Source: Oscillospiraceae bacterium (GTDB lineage Bacteria; Bacillota; Clostridia; Oscillospirales; Oscillospiraceae). Taken from it: DNA of 64,000 bases. Location: contig JAFWDU010000013.1 of assembly GCA_017516005.1 (NCBI GenBank), forward strand, positions 20,264 to 84,263, written 5' to 3'. This document shows, piece after piece, positions 36,387-45,792 of the stretch (position 1 is the stretch's first letter; every line of letters begins with the position of its first letter). The position numbers and the translations under genes are program-made. The notes under the pieces were generated by a model. The model was not told the DNA's origin and did no database searches. It saw only the letters and a list, made by a program, of their open reading frames with translations.

Positions 36387-37118
36387 ATGGAATTGAGAAT
36401 CTGCCATCTTTACCCCGATGTGCTGAATCTGTACGGTGACCGCGGCAATGTCATGTGCCTGCAGCACAGACTCCGCTGGCGCGGCATGGAGGCAACGGTA
36501 ACCGGCGTCAGTGTCGGACAGCCCCTGAAAGCGGATGATTTTGACCTCTTCTTTATCGGCGGCGGACAGGATTTTGAGCAGGAAGTCCTTCTGGAGGATC
36601 TTGCCGGAGGAAAAGCGGATGAAATCCGCGCGGCAGTGGAAGACGGGAAAACCTTCCTTGCGATCTGCGGCGGCTATCAGATGCTGGGCTCGTATTATAA
36701 AACGTGGGACGGACAACAGTGCGACTTCATCGGGGCACTGGATCTGTATACGGAAGGGGAACAGGAGCGCCTGATCGGCAATTTCATGTTCTCCTGTCCG
36801 GAACTCAACGGACTGAATGTTGTCGGCTTTGAGAATCACTCAGGAAGAACCTATCTGGGGTCCGGTGTGAAGCCTTTGGGTACCATACTCTACGGCGGCG
36901 GAAACAACGGGCGTGATAAAACGGAAGGCGCCAGATACAGGAACGTATTCGCAACCTATTCCCATGGATGCCTACTCCCGAAAAACCCGGAGCTGGCCGA
37001 CCTGATTCTGAAGAATGCGCTGGAACGCAGATACGGAACTGTTTCGCTGGAATCTCTGGATGATGTGCTGGAGCGGAATGCACATGATTCCATGGAGCGC
37101 CGGCTGAAACAGGCCTGA
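36387..37118 (+). CDS. gatD: Lipid II isoglutaminyl synthase, glutaminase subunit GatD
   Basis: CobB/CobQ-type glutamine amidotransferase that supplies ammonia to MurT. The 243-residue product has the nucleophile Cys94 (AICGGYQML) and catalytic His193 (TYSHGCLLPKNP); the N terminus LRICHLYPDVLNLYGDRGN is diagnostic of GatD. ATG at 36387 is preferred for GAGGTG upstream; 36372 would overlap murT. It is followed after 30 nt by a wall hydrolase gene in the same unit. Confidence 0.95.
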   Translation: MELRICHLYPDVLNLYGDRGNVMCLQHRLRWRGMEATVTGVSVGQPLKADDFDLFFIGGGQDFEQEVLLEDLAGGKADEIRAAVEDGKTFLAICGGYQMLGSYYKTWDGQQCDFIGALDLYTEGEQERLIGNFMFSCPELNGLNVVGFENHSGRTYLGSGVKPLGTILYGGGNNGRDKTEGARYRNVFATYSHGCLLPKNPELADLILKNALERRYGTVSLESLDDVLERNAHDSMERRLKQA

Positions 37119-37148
37119 CTGCGGCTGCAGGGCAGATAGAGGCGTTAT

Positions 37149-38417
37149 ATGAGAAAAGGAAAACATTATCTGAATCTTCTACGTGTGGTTACAGTTCTTC
37201 TGCTGGCTGTGATGCTGACTTGCACGGTCAGCGCGGCCAAGACATTCTCAGACGTGAAAAAGGGAGACTGGTTTGAGCCCTATGTTACGGTTCTGGCTGA
37301 TGCCGGCGTGGTGTCCGGATACCCGGACGGTACTTTTCTTCCGGGAAGAACTACCACTGCCGGTGAAGCCCTGCGCCTGATTCTCGGTGCTGCAGGCGTT
37401 GGCATTCTGGAACCGGTTGATTCCCACTGGGCAAGCGGATACCTCTGGTACTGCTACCGGAACGGTTATCTTTCCCCGACTGATCTGACAGACCTGTCCG
37501 GCGGCATTTCCAGACGACTGATTGCACAGGTGACCGCCTGCGCCCTTGGCCTGGATCCAGTGCTGGATACCGCTTCTCCGTTTGCGGATACGGATGATCC
37601 TTTTGTACAGGCTCTTTACGACGTGGGTATCCTTGCGGGAAGCTTTGATCCGAAGGGACTTCGGAAATTCTACCCCTCCCAGACCATCATCCGTTCGGAG
37701 ATGAGCAGCGTGATCTACCATGTGTTTGAATATGTCGAGAACCGCGCGAAAGAACCGGAAAAAGCGGAGCAGGACACGGAGGACTCCGGACTGGCGGAAC
37801 GTCCGGAAAATGCGCTGTTTGGCGTCGATGTATCTTCCCATAACGGTGAGATTAACTGGCGAAAAGCAGCGGACTCCGGTGTTGAGTTCGCGATGATCCG
37901 TGTCGGATACCGGGGATATACGGAGGGAAAACTCTATTTGGATGACCGCTTCCTTGAGAACCTGCGCGGAGCCATCAATGCAGGACTGAAAGTCGGCGTT
38001 TACTTCTTCTCCCAGGCAGTCAGCAGGGAAGAAGCAGTCGAGGAGGCGGAACTGCTGCTTGATGCGCTTGACGGCATGCCGCTTGCGCTTCCCGTTGTGT
38101 ATGACTATGAACCCATGAACTATGAAAGATCCAGAACAAAAGACCTGGATGCGGATGTCATCACTTCATGCATGAAGGCATTTTGCAGGCGTGTGGAACG
38201 GGACGGATACAGCAGCATGGTATATCTTTACAAGCATATGATTGACAGCTGCTACCGCCTGTCAGATCTGCAGAACGAGACACTCTGGTATGCCCGGTAT
38301 AAGTCAGAGCTTGGACTGGACTATCATGTAGATATGTGGCAGTATACCAATGCCGGAGAGGTGGACGGATTCCCCGGCAGTGTGGATTTAAACTGGTATT
38401 TCGGTCCGGAAAACTGA
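37149..38417 (+). CDS. SLH-domain protein with GH25 lysozyme domain
   Basis: A 422-residue exported protein: signal peptide (to about residue 29, VSAAK), SLH repeats (about 31-195; KTFSDVKKGDWFEPYVTVLADAGVVSGYPDG is a clear SLH), a charged linker, and a glycoside hydrolase 25 domain (about 218-422). GH25 hallmarks are FGVDVSSHNGEINW, FAMIRVGYRG and the acidic VVYDYEPMNY. It probably cleaves the glycan chain while held by SLH repeats. It shares a transcription unit with murT-gatD, which amidates the same peptidoglycan. Confidence 0.92.
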   Translation: MRKGKHYLNLLRVVTVLLLAVMLTCTVSAAKTFSDVKKGDWFEPYVTVLADAGVVSGYPDGTFLPGRTTTAGEALRLILGAAGVGILEPVDSHWASGYLWYCYRNGYLSPTDLTDLSGGISRRLIAQVTACALGLDPVLDTASPFADTDDPFVQALYDVGILAGSFDPKGLRKFYPSQTIIRSEMSSVIYHVFEYVENRAKEPEKAEQDTEDSGLAERPENALFGVDVSSHNGEINWRKAADSGVEFAMIRVGYRGYTEGKLYLDDRFLENLRGAINAGLKVGVYFFSQAVSREEAVEEAELLLDALDGMPLALPVVYDYEPMNYERSRTKDLDADVITSCMKAFCRRVERDGYSSMVYLYKHMIDSCYRLSDLQNETLWYARYKSELGLDYHVDMWQYTNAGEVDGFPGSVDLNWYFGPEN

Positions 38418-38429
38418 ATCAGACAGAGA

Positions 38430-38468
38430 GAAAACCCATCCGCATTTTTTGAGTGCGGATGGGTTTTC
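38430..38468. terminator. Bidirectional terminator between the GH25 gene and the flavoprotein gene
   Basis: A perfect 15-bp stem GAAAACCCATCCGCA/TGCGGATGGGTTTTC with a 9-nt loop between convergent genes. Confidence 0.88.
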
Positions 38469-38479
38469 TATACTTGTTT

Positions 38480-40078
38480 TCAGGAGGAAATATCCGTACT
38501 GTTTACAGATTGAATCAATGCTTCTGCGCAGCGGAGTCCGTCAACTGCGGAGGAAACAATGCCGCCTGCATAGCCGGCACCTTCTCCGCAAGGGTAGAGC
38601 CCGAATGCCGCGGGACTCTGAAGCAGCTTGTCACGGAGAATGCGGACAGGGGAACTGGACCTGGTTTCCGGGGCAGTCATCACCGCCTCAGGCGCATCGA
38701 ATCCTTTCAGTTTCCGGCCCAGAAGCGGCAGCGCCTGTTCCAGAACGGAACATACCTGTTCGGGAAGAATCTCATGCAGATCTGCTGGGACCGTTCCGGG
38801 AAGATACGTTGTTTCAACAACGGGGGAGACTGCGGGAACGGAAAGAAAATCTCCAACCGTCTGAGCCGGCGCGCGGTATGTGCCGCCTGCAGCCAGAAAG
38901 GCACGCTGTTCAATGGAGCGCTGCCATTCCATACCGCGGAGCGGATCTTCTCCGGGAGGGAAATCGGCCGGCGTAACGGAAACCAGAAGCGCGGAATTGG
39001 CATTCTTTCCGGCTCTGCCGGAATAACTCATTCCGTTTGTCACGACACCGCCTTCCTCCGATGCGGCGGCAACGACATAGCCGCCAGGACACATACAGAA
39101 GGTATAGGCGCTCGAGCCGTCAGGCAGGTGGACGGACAGCCGGTAGTCAGCGGGCGGGAGGTCCTTTCCTCTCGGCCTGCCGTACTGCGCAAGATCCACA
39201 GCGGACTGAAGATGCTCGATCCGGACACCGAGAGAAAACGCTTTGGGCTCCATGGGCAGTCCGGATCTCTGGAGCATTCTGAAGCTGTCTCTGGCGGAAT
39301 GTCCCAGGGCAAGGATCGCGTGACTGCAGGGAAATAGCCTTCCGGAGGCCTCAATGCCGGTAAGACGGCCTCCTTCCACATGAAGCGCATCCATTCGGGT
39401 GTCAAAGAATACCTCACCGCCGAGGGAAAGAACCTCACTGCGGAGATTGCGCACCACGTCCCGCAGGACGTCTGTACCGACATGAGGACGGGCATCAATG
39501 CAGACATCCTGGCCTGCACCGAAAGCGGCGAACTGTTCCAAGACATATCGAATTCTGGGATCATGTGTTCCCGTGTTCAGTTTTCCGTCTGAGAAAGTTC
39601 CTGCACCGCCTTCGCCAAACTGAACGTTGCATTCCGGATCCAGAGATCCGCCTGAGAAAAATGCCTGTACTTTCTCGCTCCGCTTTTCGATGCACGATCC
39701 GCGTTCCAGCACGATCGGGCGCAGACCCGCCCGGGCAAGCGCAAGAGATGCGAACATACCTGCCGGACCGAAACCGACTACCACGGGACGCAATGCGGGC
39801 TCATTGATGAGATCGGGAATCCGATACGGCTCCTCCGGGAGCGCCAGAGCGGCGTTGGGACAGTTCGCGCGGGCAAGTGCGGCGGATTCATTTCCCTGAA
39901 CGGCAACATCAACCGTATAGATGATCCGAACATCGGGACGCTTTCGCGCATCGATACTCCGCCTGCGCAGCGCAAAAGAGAGAATGCGGGATTCCGGGAT
40001 TCGCAGCATTGCGGCCGCCGCGGATTTCAGCTTTGTTTCCTGACCGGGAGCGAGACTCAGATTGCTCAATCGGATCAT
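38480..40078 (-). CDS. FAD-dependent oxidoreductase (COG2509-type)
   Basis: A 532-residue flavoprotein of unknown substrate. It has an N-terminal domain (about 1-90), an FAD-binding Rossmann fold (VVVGFGPAGMFASLALARAGL near residue 98), and the family stretches NVQFGEGGAGTFSDGKLNTG and CPGGYVVAAASEEGGVVTNGMSYSGR. The C terminus reads GLYPCGEGAGYAGGIVSSAVDG. Members are widespread in Clostridia, with no settled function. It overlaps the following flavoprotein gene by 4 nt, an association suggesting a shared pathway. Confidence 0.87.
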   Translation of the reverse strand: MIRLSNLSLAPGQETKLKSAAAAMLRIPESRILSFALRRRSIDARKRPDVRIIYTVDVAVQGNESAALARANCPNAALALPEEPYRIPDLINEPALRPVVVGFGPAGMFASLALARAGLRPIVLERGSCIEKRSEKVQAFFSGGSLDPECNVQFGEGGAGTFSDGKLNTGTHDPRIRYVLEQFAAFGAGQDVCIDARPHVGTDVLRDVVRNLRSEVLSLGGEVFFDTRMDALHVEGGRLTGIEASGRLFPCSHAILALGHSARDSFRMLQRSGLPMEPKAFSLGVRIEHLQSAVDLAQYGRPRGKDLPPADYRLSVHLPDGSSAYTFCMCPGGYVVAAASEEGGVVTNGMSYSGRAGKNANSALLVSVTPADFPPGEDPLRGMEWQRSIEQRAFLAAGGTYRAPAQTVGDFLSVPAVSPVVETTYLPGTVPADLHEILPEQVCSVLEQALPLLGRKLKGFDAPEAVMTAPETRSSSPVRILRDKLLQSPAAFGLYPCGEGAGYAGGIVSSAVDGLRCAEALIQSVNSTDISS

Positions 40079-41289
40079 GGCGTCACCTCATGGCAGAGAC
40101 TTCCGGCCAGCATGCCGGATGACCATGCCCACTGCAGATTGAAACCGCCGCAAGGACCGTCAACATCCAGCACTTCTCCGCAGGCATACAGGCCGGGGAC
40201 AAGCAGACTTTCCAGAGTCTTCGGATGAAACTGGGAAGCATCCGCGCCGCCGATGGTAATCTGAGCGTTCTCCATACCGAAGCTTCCTGTCAGTTCCAGC
40301 GAAAAAGCTTTGGCCTGCGTACAGCATTTCTCCAGCTGCGCCGGCAGGAGCGATCCAAGGGAGACAGATGCCTCAATGCCGGCTTTACGGACAAGTACAC
40401 GGCCCAGACGGTTGTGGATCATGCCTGTGAAAAGATCCTCTGCAGTGAGTTCCGGCAGAGTTTGAACGCGGTTCTTCATCGCGGAAAGCAGCGCATTATG
40501 GGAGAACTGCGGGAGAAAGTCCAGTAACAGCTGGCAGGGATACTGTTTATCCGCGACTCTGGAAAGATCAAAAATGGCAGGTCCGCTGACGCCGCCGTCC
40601 ACGAACTGTACTTCCCCCGAATGGGTTAAGAGCAGATCGCCGTGATGCAGAAGCTGCATGGAAGCCTGCGCACGGATCCCTTTCAGGCTTTTCAGGAGAG
40701 GTTCCGGAGAGCGAAGCTGCACAAGTCCCGGGGAGAGAGGTGTAACGCTGTGGCCGAGCATTCGAAGAAATCTTGCTCCGTCACTGGTTGCGCCGAGCTT
40801 TTCAGATGCAGGACCGCCGCATGCAATAATGAGCTTGTCGCATGAGAAATCACCGCTGGATGTTTCCAGGTGGAATCCGTGCTTTCCGATTTGTACAGAT
40901 TGAACTTCACATCCAAGAACGGTCTGTACGCCGGAAGCATCCAGGGCAAAACGAAGTACGTCAACAACACTGTTGGCCTGATCCGAAAGCGGATAGCATC
41001 GGCCATCCTCCTCTGAGACCCATACCAGTCCGAGCTTTTCAAAAAAGGAGAGTGTACTGGAAACGGGAAAGGCTTCAAGAGCGAAACAATCCGCTCCGGT
41101 ATCGGAGTGATATGAGGACGGAAGTGCGCTCAGATTGGTCAGATTGCATCTTCCGTTTCCGGTTGCAGACAGTTTTCGTCCGACCCTGTTCTGACGTTCA
41201 AGAAGACGCACCCGGTTGCCGGGTCGTCTGGATGCGGTGATAGCTGCGGCCATGCCGGAAGCGCCGGCCCCGATTACAATCGTCTGCAT
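40075..41289 (-). CDS. Aminoacetone oxidase-family flavoprotein (HI0933/YhiN-like)
   Basis: A 404-residue FAD-binding protein of the HI0933/YhiN family. It has GAGASGMAAAITASRRPG at the N terminus, NRVGRKLSATGNGRCNLTN characteristic of the family, LIIACGGPASEKLGATSDG, and C-terminal VPGLYACGEVLDVDGPCGGFNLQWAWSSG. Physiological substrate unknown. ATG at 41287-41289 has AGGAGGG upstream. It is first of a two-gene flavoprotein unit. Confidence 0.9.
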   Translation of the reverse strand: MQTIVIGAGASGMAAAITASRRPGNRVRLLERQNRVGRKLSATGNGRCNLTNLSALPSSYHSDTGADCFALEAFPVSSTLSFFEKLGLVWVSEEDGRCYPLSDQANSVVDVLRFALDASGVQTVLGCEVQSVQIGKHGFHLETSSGDFSCDKLIIACGGPASEKLGATSDGARFLRMLGHSVTPLSPGLVQLRSPEPLLKSLKGIRAQASMQLLHHGDLLLTHSGEVQFVDGGVSGPAIFDLSRVADKQYPCQLLLDFLPQFSHNALLSAMKNRVQTLPELTAEDLFTGMIHNRLGRVLVRKAGIEASVSLGSLLPAQLEKCCTQAKAFSLELTGSFGMENAQITIGGADASQFHPKTLESLLVPGLYACGEVLDVDGPCGGFNLQWAWSSGMLAGSLCHEVTP

Positions 41290-41354
41290 GTGATCCCTCC
41301 TAGCTGATTCTTATCTTACCGCAAATCCCATCATTCCGCAATGGACCAAATTAG

Positions 41355-41383
41355 TTGACGGAAGCAGGCTTTGCGGGTAAAAT
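41355..41383 (+). promoter_or_regulatory. Promoter of the large membrane protein gene
   Basis: TTGACG (41355-41360), 17 bp, TAAAAT (41378-41383). The start codon 41417 with AAGGAG lies about 27 nt beyond the expected transcription start. Confidence 0.65.
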
Positions 41384-41416
41384 ATTATGGAATACGATGA
41401 AAAAGGAGCGCTATCT

Positions 41417-43120
41417 ATGGAAGAAATCCTACGTGCTTTTCAACAGGCTTCCGGTCAGAATCAGGAGCAGCACAGCAACGCGCCGCTGCCAAAATGGAGC
41501 GTCAAACGTCTGATTGTCAGCCTGGTCATTACCCTTGTGTTCGGCGCTGTGCATTTCTATCTGTCTCTACCGGCACTGAATCTTCACTCCGGAGATATCT
41601 ACAGATTTATTCTCCTGCTGCTTGTGGTCTTCTGCGTCTGTATGGTGCCGTTCCGGAGCGGCGGCCCCGTGCAGTATGTGAGGTATATCCGGAAGCGTCT
41701 GCAGGTTCCGTTCTGGATTGCCATTGCACTCATTGCATTCGTCCTGATCGGCTCCATCACCGGCTGGGTTCTGTTCCGGAGCAAGAGCTACGCAAAGCTG
41801 CTTCCCATCGAGACAGGCGATTTTGCGGCGGAGGTGGAGCAGATCTCCTTTGATCAGATTCCCATGCTGGATTCCGCCTCAGCCAATGTGCTGGCCAATC
41901 GGAAACTGGGTGAGCTGGCGGATCTGGTCAGCCAGTTCGAGGTGGATTCCTCCTCTGTTCAGATCAATTACCGGGATCGTCCTGTTCGGGTCGCGTATCT
42001 CAATTACGGAGACTTCTTCAAATGGATCAACAACCGCTCGGAAGGTATTCCGGCCTACTTGATCACGGATATGGTCACGCAGGAGGTTACGGTTGTCCGG
42101 CTGAAGGAAGGAATGCGGTATACACCGTCCGAGCGGTTTGGAAGAAAACTGGAGCGGCATCTTCGCTTCCATTATCCAACGCTCATCTTTAATGATATCA
42201 CCTTTGAAGTTGACGACGAAGGTGCTCCCTGGTGGCTTGCATCCGTGTGTACCAAGACAATCGGTCTCTTTGGCGGCGAGGACACAATTGGCGCTGTTCT
42301 TGTCAATGCCGTAACAGGAGAGAGCACATATTATTCCCTGAAGGACATTCCAGAGTGGTGCGACCGGGTCTTTAACGCGGAGCTGATCATCCAGCAGTAT
42401 GACTATTACGGACGTTATCATAACGGCTACTGGAATTCCCTGTTCGGGCAGCGCGACGTAACAGTTACAACCGATGGCTACAACTACATAGCCCAGTCGG
42501 ATGACGTGTGGCTGTATACGGGCATTACCTCCGTCGGTACGGATGAGGGAAACATCGGCTTTATCCTCGTCAACCAGAGAACGAAAGAAGCAAGATACTA
42601 TTCCTGCGCCGGAGCAGAAGAGTACTCAGCCATGAACTCTGCGGAAGGCGCGGTGCAGCAGTATCACTATGATGCAACCTTCCCGCTGCTTCTGAACATC
42701 GGCGGCCAGCCGACCTATTTCATGGCACTCAAAGACTACTCCAACCTGGTAAAGCAGTATGCGATGGTAAATGTACAGCAGTATCAGGTTGTTGCAACAG
42801 GGAATACCGTTGCCTCATGCGAGCAGAATTATCTCTCCCTGCTGGCGCAGAATGGAATCCGCACGCAGGTGTCGGAAGAAGTTCTCGTGCAGGAGGAATA
42901 TGACTCTGTGGAAGGTGTTATCGGAGAGATCAGAGCCGTGACCATAGATGGCAACACCGTGTTCTTTATCCGGATCGAAGGGTACGATGCGTACTACCGG
43001 ATCAGTGCAAAGGATGAGATCATTACGGTCATTCTCTCTGCAGGTGATTCGGTCGCAATTGAGTATATTCCGTCTGATGGAGAGATCCGTGACGCGGTAT
43101 CTGTGGAGCGCATATCCTGA
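41417..43120 (+). CDS. Large membrane-anchored protein of unknown function
   Basis: A 567-residue protein. Three hydrophobic segments lie in the N-terminal 120 residues (about 22-44, 55-75 and 92-115). About 440 residues of mixed, beta-rich sequence follow, with repeated patterns such as DVWLYTGITSVGTDEGNIGFILVN and a related earlier TIGAVLVNAVTGESTYYSL; a final OB-like stretch (about 500-560) ends it. I do not recognise the family. ATG at 41417 is chosen for AAGGAG 8 nt upstream; an in-frame ATG at 41387 is too near the promoter. Monocistronic. Confidence 0.75.
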   Translation: MEEILRAFQQASGQNQEQHSNAPLPKWSVKRLIVSLVITLVFGAVHFYLSLPALNLHSGDIYRFILLLLVVFCVCMVPFRSGGPVQYVRYIRKRLQVPFWIAIALIAFVLIGSITGWVLFRSKSYAKLLPIETGDFAAEVEQISFDQIPMLDSASANVLANRKLGELADLVSQFEVDSSSVQINYRDRPVRVAYLNYGDFFKWINNRSEGIPAYLITDMVTQEVTVVRLKEGMRYTPSERFGRKLERHLRFHYPTLIFNDITFEVDDEGAPWWLASVCTKTIGLFGGEDTIGAVLVNAVTGESTYYSLKDIPEWCDRVFNAELIIQQYDYYGRYHNGYWNSLFGQRDVTVTTDGYNYIAQSDDVWLYTGITSVGTDEGNIGFILVNQRTKEARYYSCAGAEEYSAMNSAEGAVQQYHYDATFPLLLNIGGQPTYFMALKDYSNLVKQYAMVNVQQYQVVATGNTVASCEQNYLSLLAQNGIRTQVSEEVLVQEEYDSVEGVIGEIRAVTIDGNTVFFIRIEGYDAYYRISAKDEIITVILSAGDSVAIEYIPSDGEIRDAVSVERIS

Positions 43121-43148
43121 TTCTCAAGACATGCCGCTTTACCACATA

Positions 43149-43187
43149 AAAAGGCGCTGCCTGCGAAAGATGCGGGCAGCGCCTTTT
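43149..43187. terminator. Bidirectional terminator before ackA
   Basis: A 16-bp stem AAAAGGCGCTGCCTGC/GCGGGCAGCGCCTTTT with one wobble, between convergent genes. Confidence 0.88.
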
Positions 43188-43204
43188 GTGGTGTGAAAGA
43201 TAGA

Positions 43205-44398
43205 TCAGCCCTGAACGAGTGCCTGGGTGTCCTTTGCAATCATGAGTTCCTCATTGGTGGGAATCAGCAGAACAGTGACCTTGGAGTCATCTGTTGAAAT
43301 AACGGCCTCTTCACCGCGCTTCTTGTTGCGGTAGGGGCAGAGCTTCACGCCCAGGAATTCCAGGCCGTTGCAGATACGTTCACGCATCTGGCCGGAGTTT
43401 TCGCCGACACCGGCGGTGAATACGAGCACATCGAGTCCGCCGAGAGCAGCTGCATATGCACCGATGTACTTGCGGACTTCATAGGCGAATTTGTCAAGGG
43501 CAAGCGCGGCACGCTCATTGCCTGCGGCTGCTGCTTCTTCCAGATCGCGGAAGTCAGAGGAAACACCGGACATACCGGCCATACCGGACTTCTTGTTGAG
43601 GATGTTCAGCATCTCGTCCACGCTCAGCTCGTAACGGTTGCACAGGTACTGTACGACGCAGGGGTCGATATCTCCGGAGCGGGTTCCCATGGGCACGCCG
43701 GCAAGTGGGGACAGACCCATCGAGGTATCCTGGCATTTGCCGTCTACAACAGCAGAAAGAGAAGAACCGTTGCCAAGGTGGCAGTTGATGATCTTCAATT
43801 CTTTGGGATCTTTTCCCATCATCTCAATGGCGCGTGCGGTAACATAGCGGTGGCTGGTTCCGTGGAAGCCGTAGCGGCGGACAGAGTCCTTTTCGTAATA
43901 CTCGTAGGGAAGTGCATACATATATGCCTTCGGAGGCATGGTCATATGGAATGCAGTGTCAAACACGGCGACCTGCGGCTTGTCAGGCATGACGTTCTGG
44001 CAGGCGCGGATTCCCATGAGGTTTGCAGGGTTGTGCAGGGGGCCGAGAGGAATGCAGCGTTCAATCGCGGCGATACAGGCGTCGTCAATGATGCAGCTTT
44101 CCGTGAATTCCATGCCGCCGTGCAGAACACGATGACCGACAGCGTCGATCTCGTCCGTGGAGGAAATGACGCCGAGCTGAGGATCCACAAGAATCTTCAG
44201 AACAGCCTCAATGGCCTCAGAGTGGGTCGGCATAGCGATCTCTTCCGCATAATTATCCTTTCCGGGAACTCTGTGCGTCAGTTTGCCGTCCAGTCCAATG
44301 CGTTCGCACTGACCCTTGGCAAACACTTCACCGGAATCCGGATCCATAAGCTGGTACTTCAGGGAAGAACTGCCTGCGTTGATGACCAAAATCTTCAA
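43205..44398 (-). CDS. ackA: Acetate kinase
   Basis: Interconverts acetyl phosphate plus ADP and acetate plus ATP, the energy-yielding step of acetogenic fermentation. The 397-residue product has VINAGSSSLKYQL, GHRVLHGG, RYGFHGTSH, GNGSS and FTAGVGENS. A TTG at 44396-44398 is the likely start: it gives the usual KILVINAGSSSLK beginning, with AGGAG 9 nt upstream. The ATG three codons earlier abuts that site. No pta is adjacent; the divergent neighbour tmcAL activates acetate. Confidence 0.96.
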   Translation of the reverse strand: MKILVINAGSSSLKYQLMDPDSGEVFAKGQCERIGLDGKLTHRVPGKDNYAEEIAMPTHSEAIEAVLKILVDPQLGVISSTDEIDAVGHRVLHGGMEFTESCIIDDACIAAIERCIPLGPLHNPANLMGIRACQNVMPDKPQVAVFDTAFHMTMPPKAYMYALPYEYYEKDSVRRYGFHGTSHRYVTARAIEMMGKDPKELKIINCHLGNGSSLSAVVDGKCQDTSMGLSPLAGVPMGTRSGDIDPCVVQYLCNRYELSVDEMLNILNKKSGMAGMSGVSSDFRDLEEAAAAGNERAALALDKFAYEVRKYIGAYAAALGGLDVLVFTAGVGENSGQMRERICNGLEFLGVKLCPYRNKKRGEEAVISTDDSKVTVLLIPTNEELMIAKDTQALVQG

Positions 44399-44451
44399 GT
44401 ACAACATCTCCTAATCTTCAGTTGCTTTGTGCTTTACACAAGATCGAAACT

Positions 44452-44480
44452 ATTGTATGATATTTTCCGGTCTAATACAA
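44452..44480 (-). promoter_or_regulatory. Promoter of ackA
   Basis: Minus strand TTGTAT (44475-44480), 17-bp spacer, TACAAT (44452-44457). Confidence 0.7.
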
Positions 44481-44518
44481 GGGAAAAATCGCTGATTTTT
44501 CAGATTATGGGGGTTCTT

Positions 44519-45685
44519 ATGGAAGCAGCTGCCGTCATTTGTGAGTATAATCCTTTCCATAACGGACACTCGGCGCAGTTTCTGCACATCCGGGAAAAAG
44601 CCGGGGCTGATACGGCAATTCTCTGTCTGATGAGCGGCTGTTTTGTCCAGCGGGGAGAGCCGGCTGTCATCGCTCCAATGCTCCGCGCAGAGGCGGCGCT
44701 CCGCTCCGGGGCGGATCTTGTGTTGGAGAATCCGATTACCAACGTGCTTCGGAGTGCGGAACAGTATGCACTTGGAAGCGTGAAATTACTTGAGGCGCTT
44801 GGCGGAATTGATTGGCTCAGTTTCGGCGCAGAATCAGGAAGCGCGGAAGCATTTCTGAATCTTGCTGCGCTTCTGCGTTCGGAAGCGTTTTCTCAGGCGC
44901 TGCGGCCTCAGCTGGATCTTGGAATTTCCTTCCCGGCTGCCCGCCAGCGTGCGGTGGAGAAGCTCGGCTACGATGGAAGCCTTCTGGAGAAGCCGAACTG
45001 CATTCTCGGAATCGAATACTGCAAAGCGCTCCTTGAGACGGGCAGTACCATACGCCCCATGGTGATATACCGGCCTGGAGACTATCATGATTCGGTGCTT
45101 CGAGCGGAAGCCCCTTCAGCGACCGCCGTCAGAAACAGCATGTTGGAAAATGAGCAGTTCGATCCTTTTGTGCCGGAAAGTGCAGTGGGGTTGTACCATG
45201 AGGCGAATCTTCACGCCTGGCGATATGGGGAGCGTGCGGTTCTCGCTGTTCTGCGAACAATGAAAAGGGAATCCTTTCAGAAAACTGCACACGGGGAAGA
45301 AGGCCTGTGGAGCAGGATTGCCCGCATTTCCCGAGAATCACCGGATATTGAAGGAATCCTTTCTCAGGTCAAAGCGAAACGCTATACCAGAACCAGGGTG
45401 CAGCGACTCCTGACATGTGCGTTTCTGCAGATAGAGGAAAAATTGCTTAAGCAGGAAGCGCCCTATGTGCGTGTGCTCGGATTTTCCGAACGGGGCAGGG
45501 AACTGCTTCATTCTCTGAAGCAGAGAAGCAGGATTCCGCTGGTCAATGCAGGAGCGATTCCTCCTGACAGAGAGTATCTGAAACTGGAGGAACGGTGTGC
45601 GGATCTGTATGAATTATGTGGAAGACAGAAACCGGAATATGGTTCAGTGCGCCGCTGGCGAACCCTGATTATCGGGCAAGATTAA
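44519..45685 (+). CDS. tmcAL: tRNA(Met) cytidine acetate ligase
   Basis: Member of the YlbM/TmcAL family, which activates acetate with ATP and forms N4-acetylcytidine at the wobble base of elongator tRNA-Met. The 388-residue product begins with the nucleotidyltransferase signature AAAVICEYNPFHNGHSAQF and continues LMSGCFVQRGEPAV. ATG at 44519 is chosen for GGGGG 5 nt upstream; the much longer open frame to the left is antisense to ackA. Divergent from acetate kinase, which makes or consumes the same substrate. Confidence 0.93.
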   Translation: MEAAAVICEYNPFHNGHSAQFLHIREKAGADTAILCLMSGCFVQRGEPAVIAPMLRAEAALRSGADLVLENPITNVLRSAEQYALGSVKLLEALGGIDWLSFGAESGSAEAFLNLAALLRSEAFSQALRPQLDLGISFPAARQRAVEKLGYDGSLLEKPNCILGIEYCKALLETGSTIRPMVIYRPGDYHDSVLRAEAPSATAVRNSMLENEQFDPFVPESAVGLYHEANLHAWRYGERAVLAVLRTMKRESFQKTAHGEEGLWSRIARISRESPDIEGILSQVKAKRYTRTRVQRLLTCAFLQIEEKLLKQEAPYVRVLGFSERGRELLHSLKQRSRIPLVNAGAIPPDREYLKLEERCADLYELCGRQKPEYGSVRRWRTLIIGQD

Positions 45686-45741
45686 CAGAAGAGGATCTTC
45701 TGAATTGTCATAAAAGCACAAAAACCGGAAGAAAAAAAGTG

Positions 45742-45770
45742 CTTGCAAATTACGGAAACCTGTGCTACAA
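45742..45770 (+). promoter_or_regulatory. Promoter of rpmE
   Basis: TTGCAA (45742-45747), 17 bp, TACAAT (45765-45770). Confidence 0.7.
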
Positions 45771-45792
45771 TACATCAGCAATCTGGGAAGTG

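Noticed and set aside
43778..44518. In-frame 5' extension of tmcAL reaching back over ackA
   Set aside because: The sequence is antisense to acetate kinase, and the TmcAL N terminus with its ribosome binding site begins at 44519.
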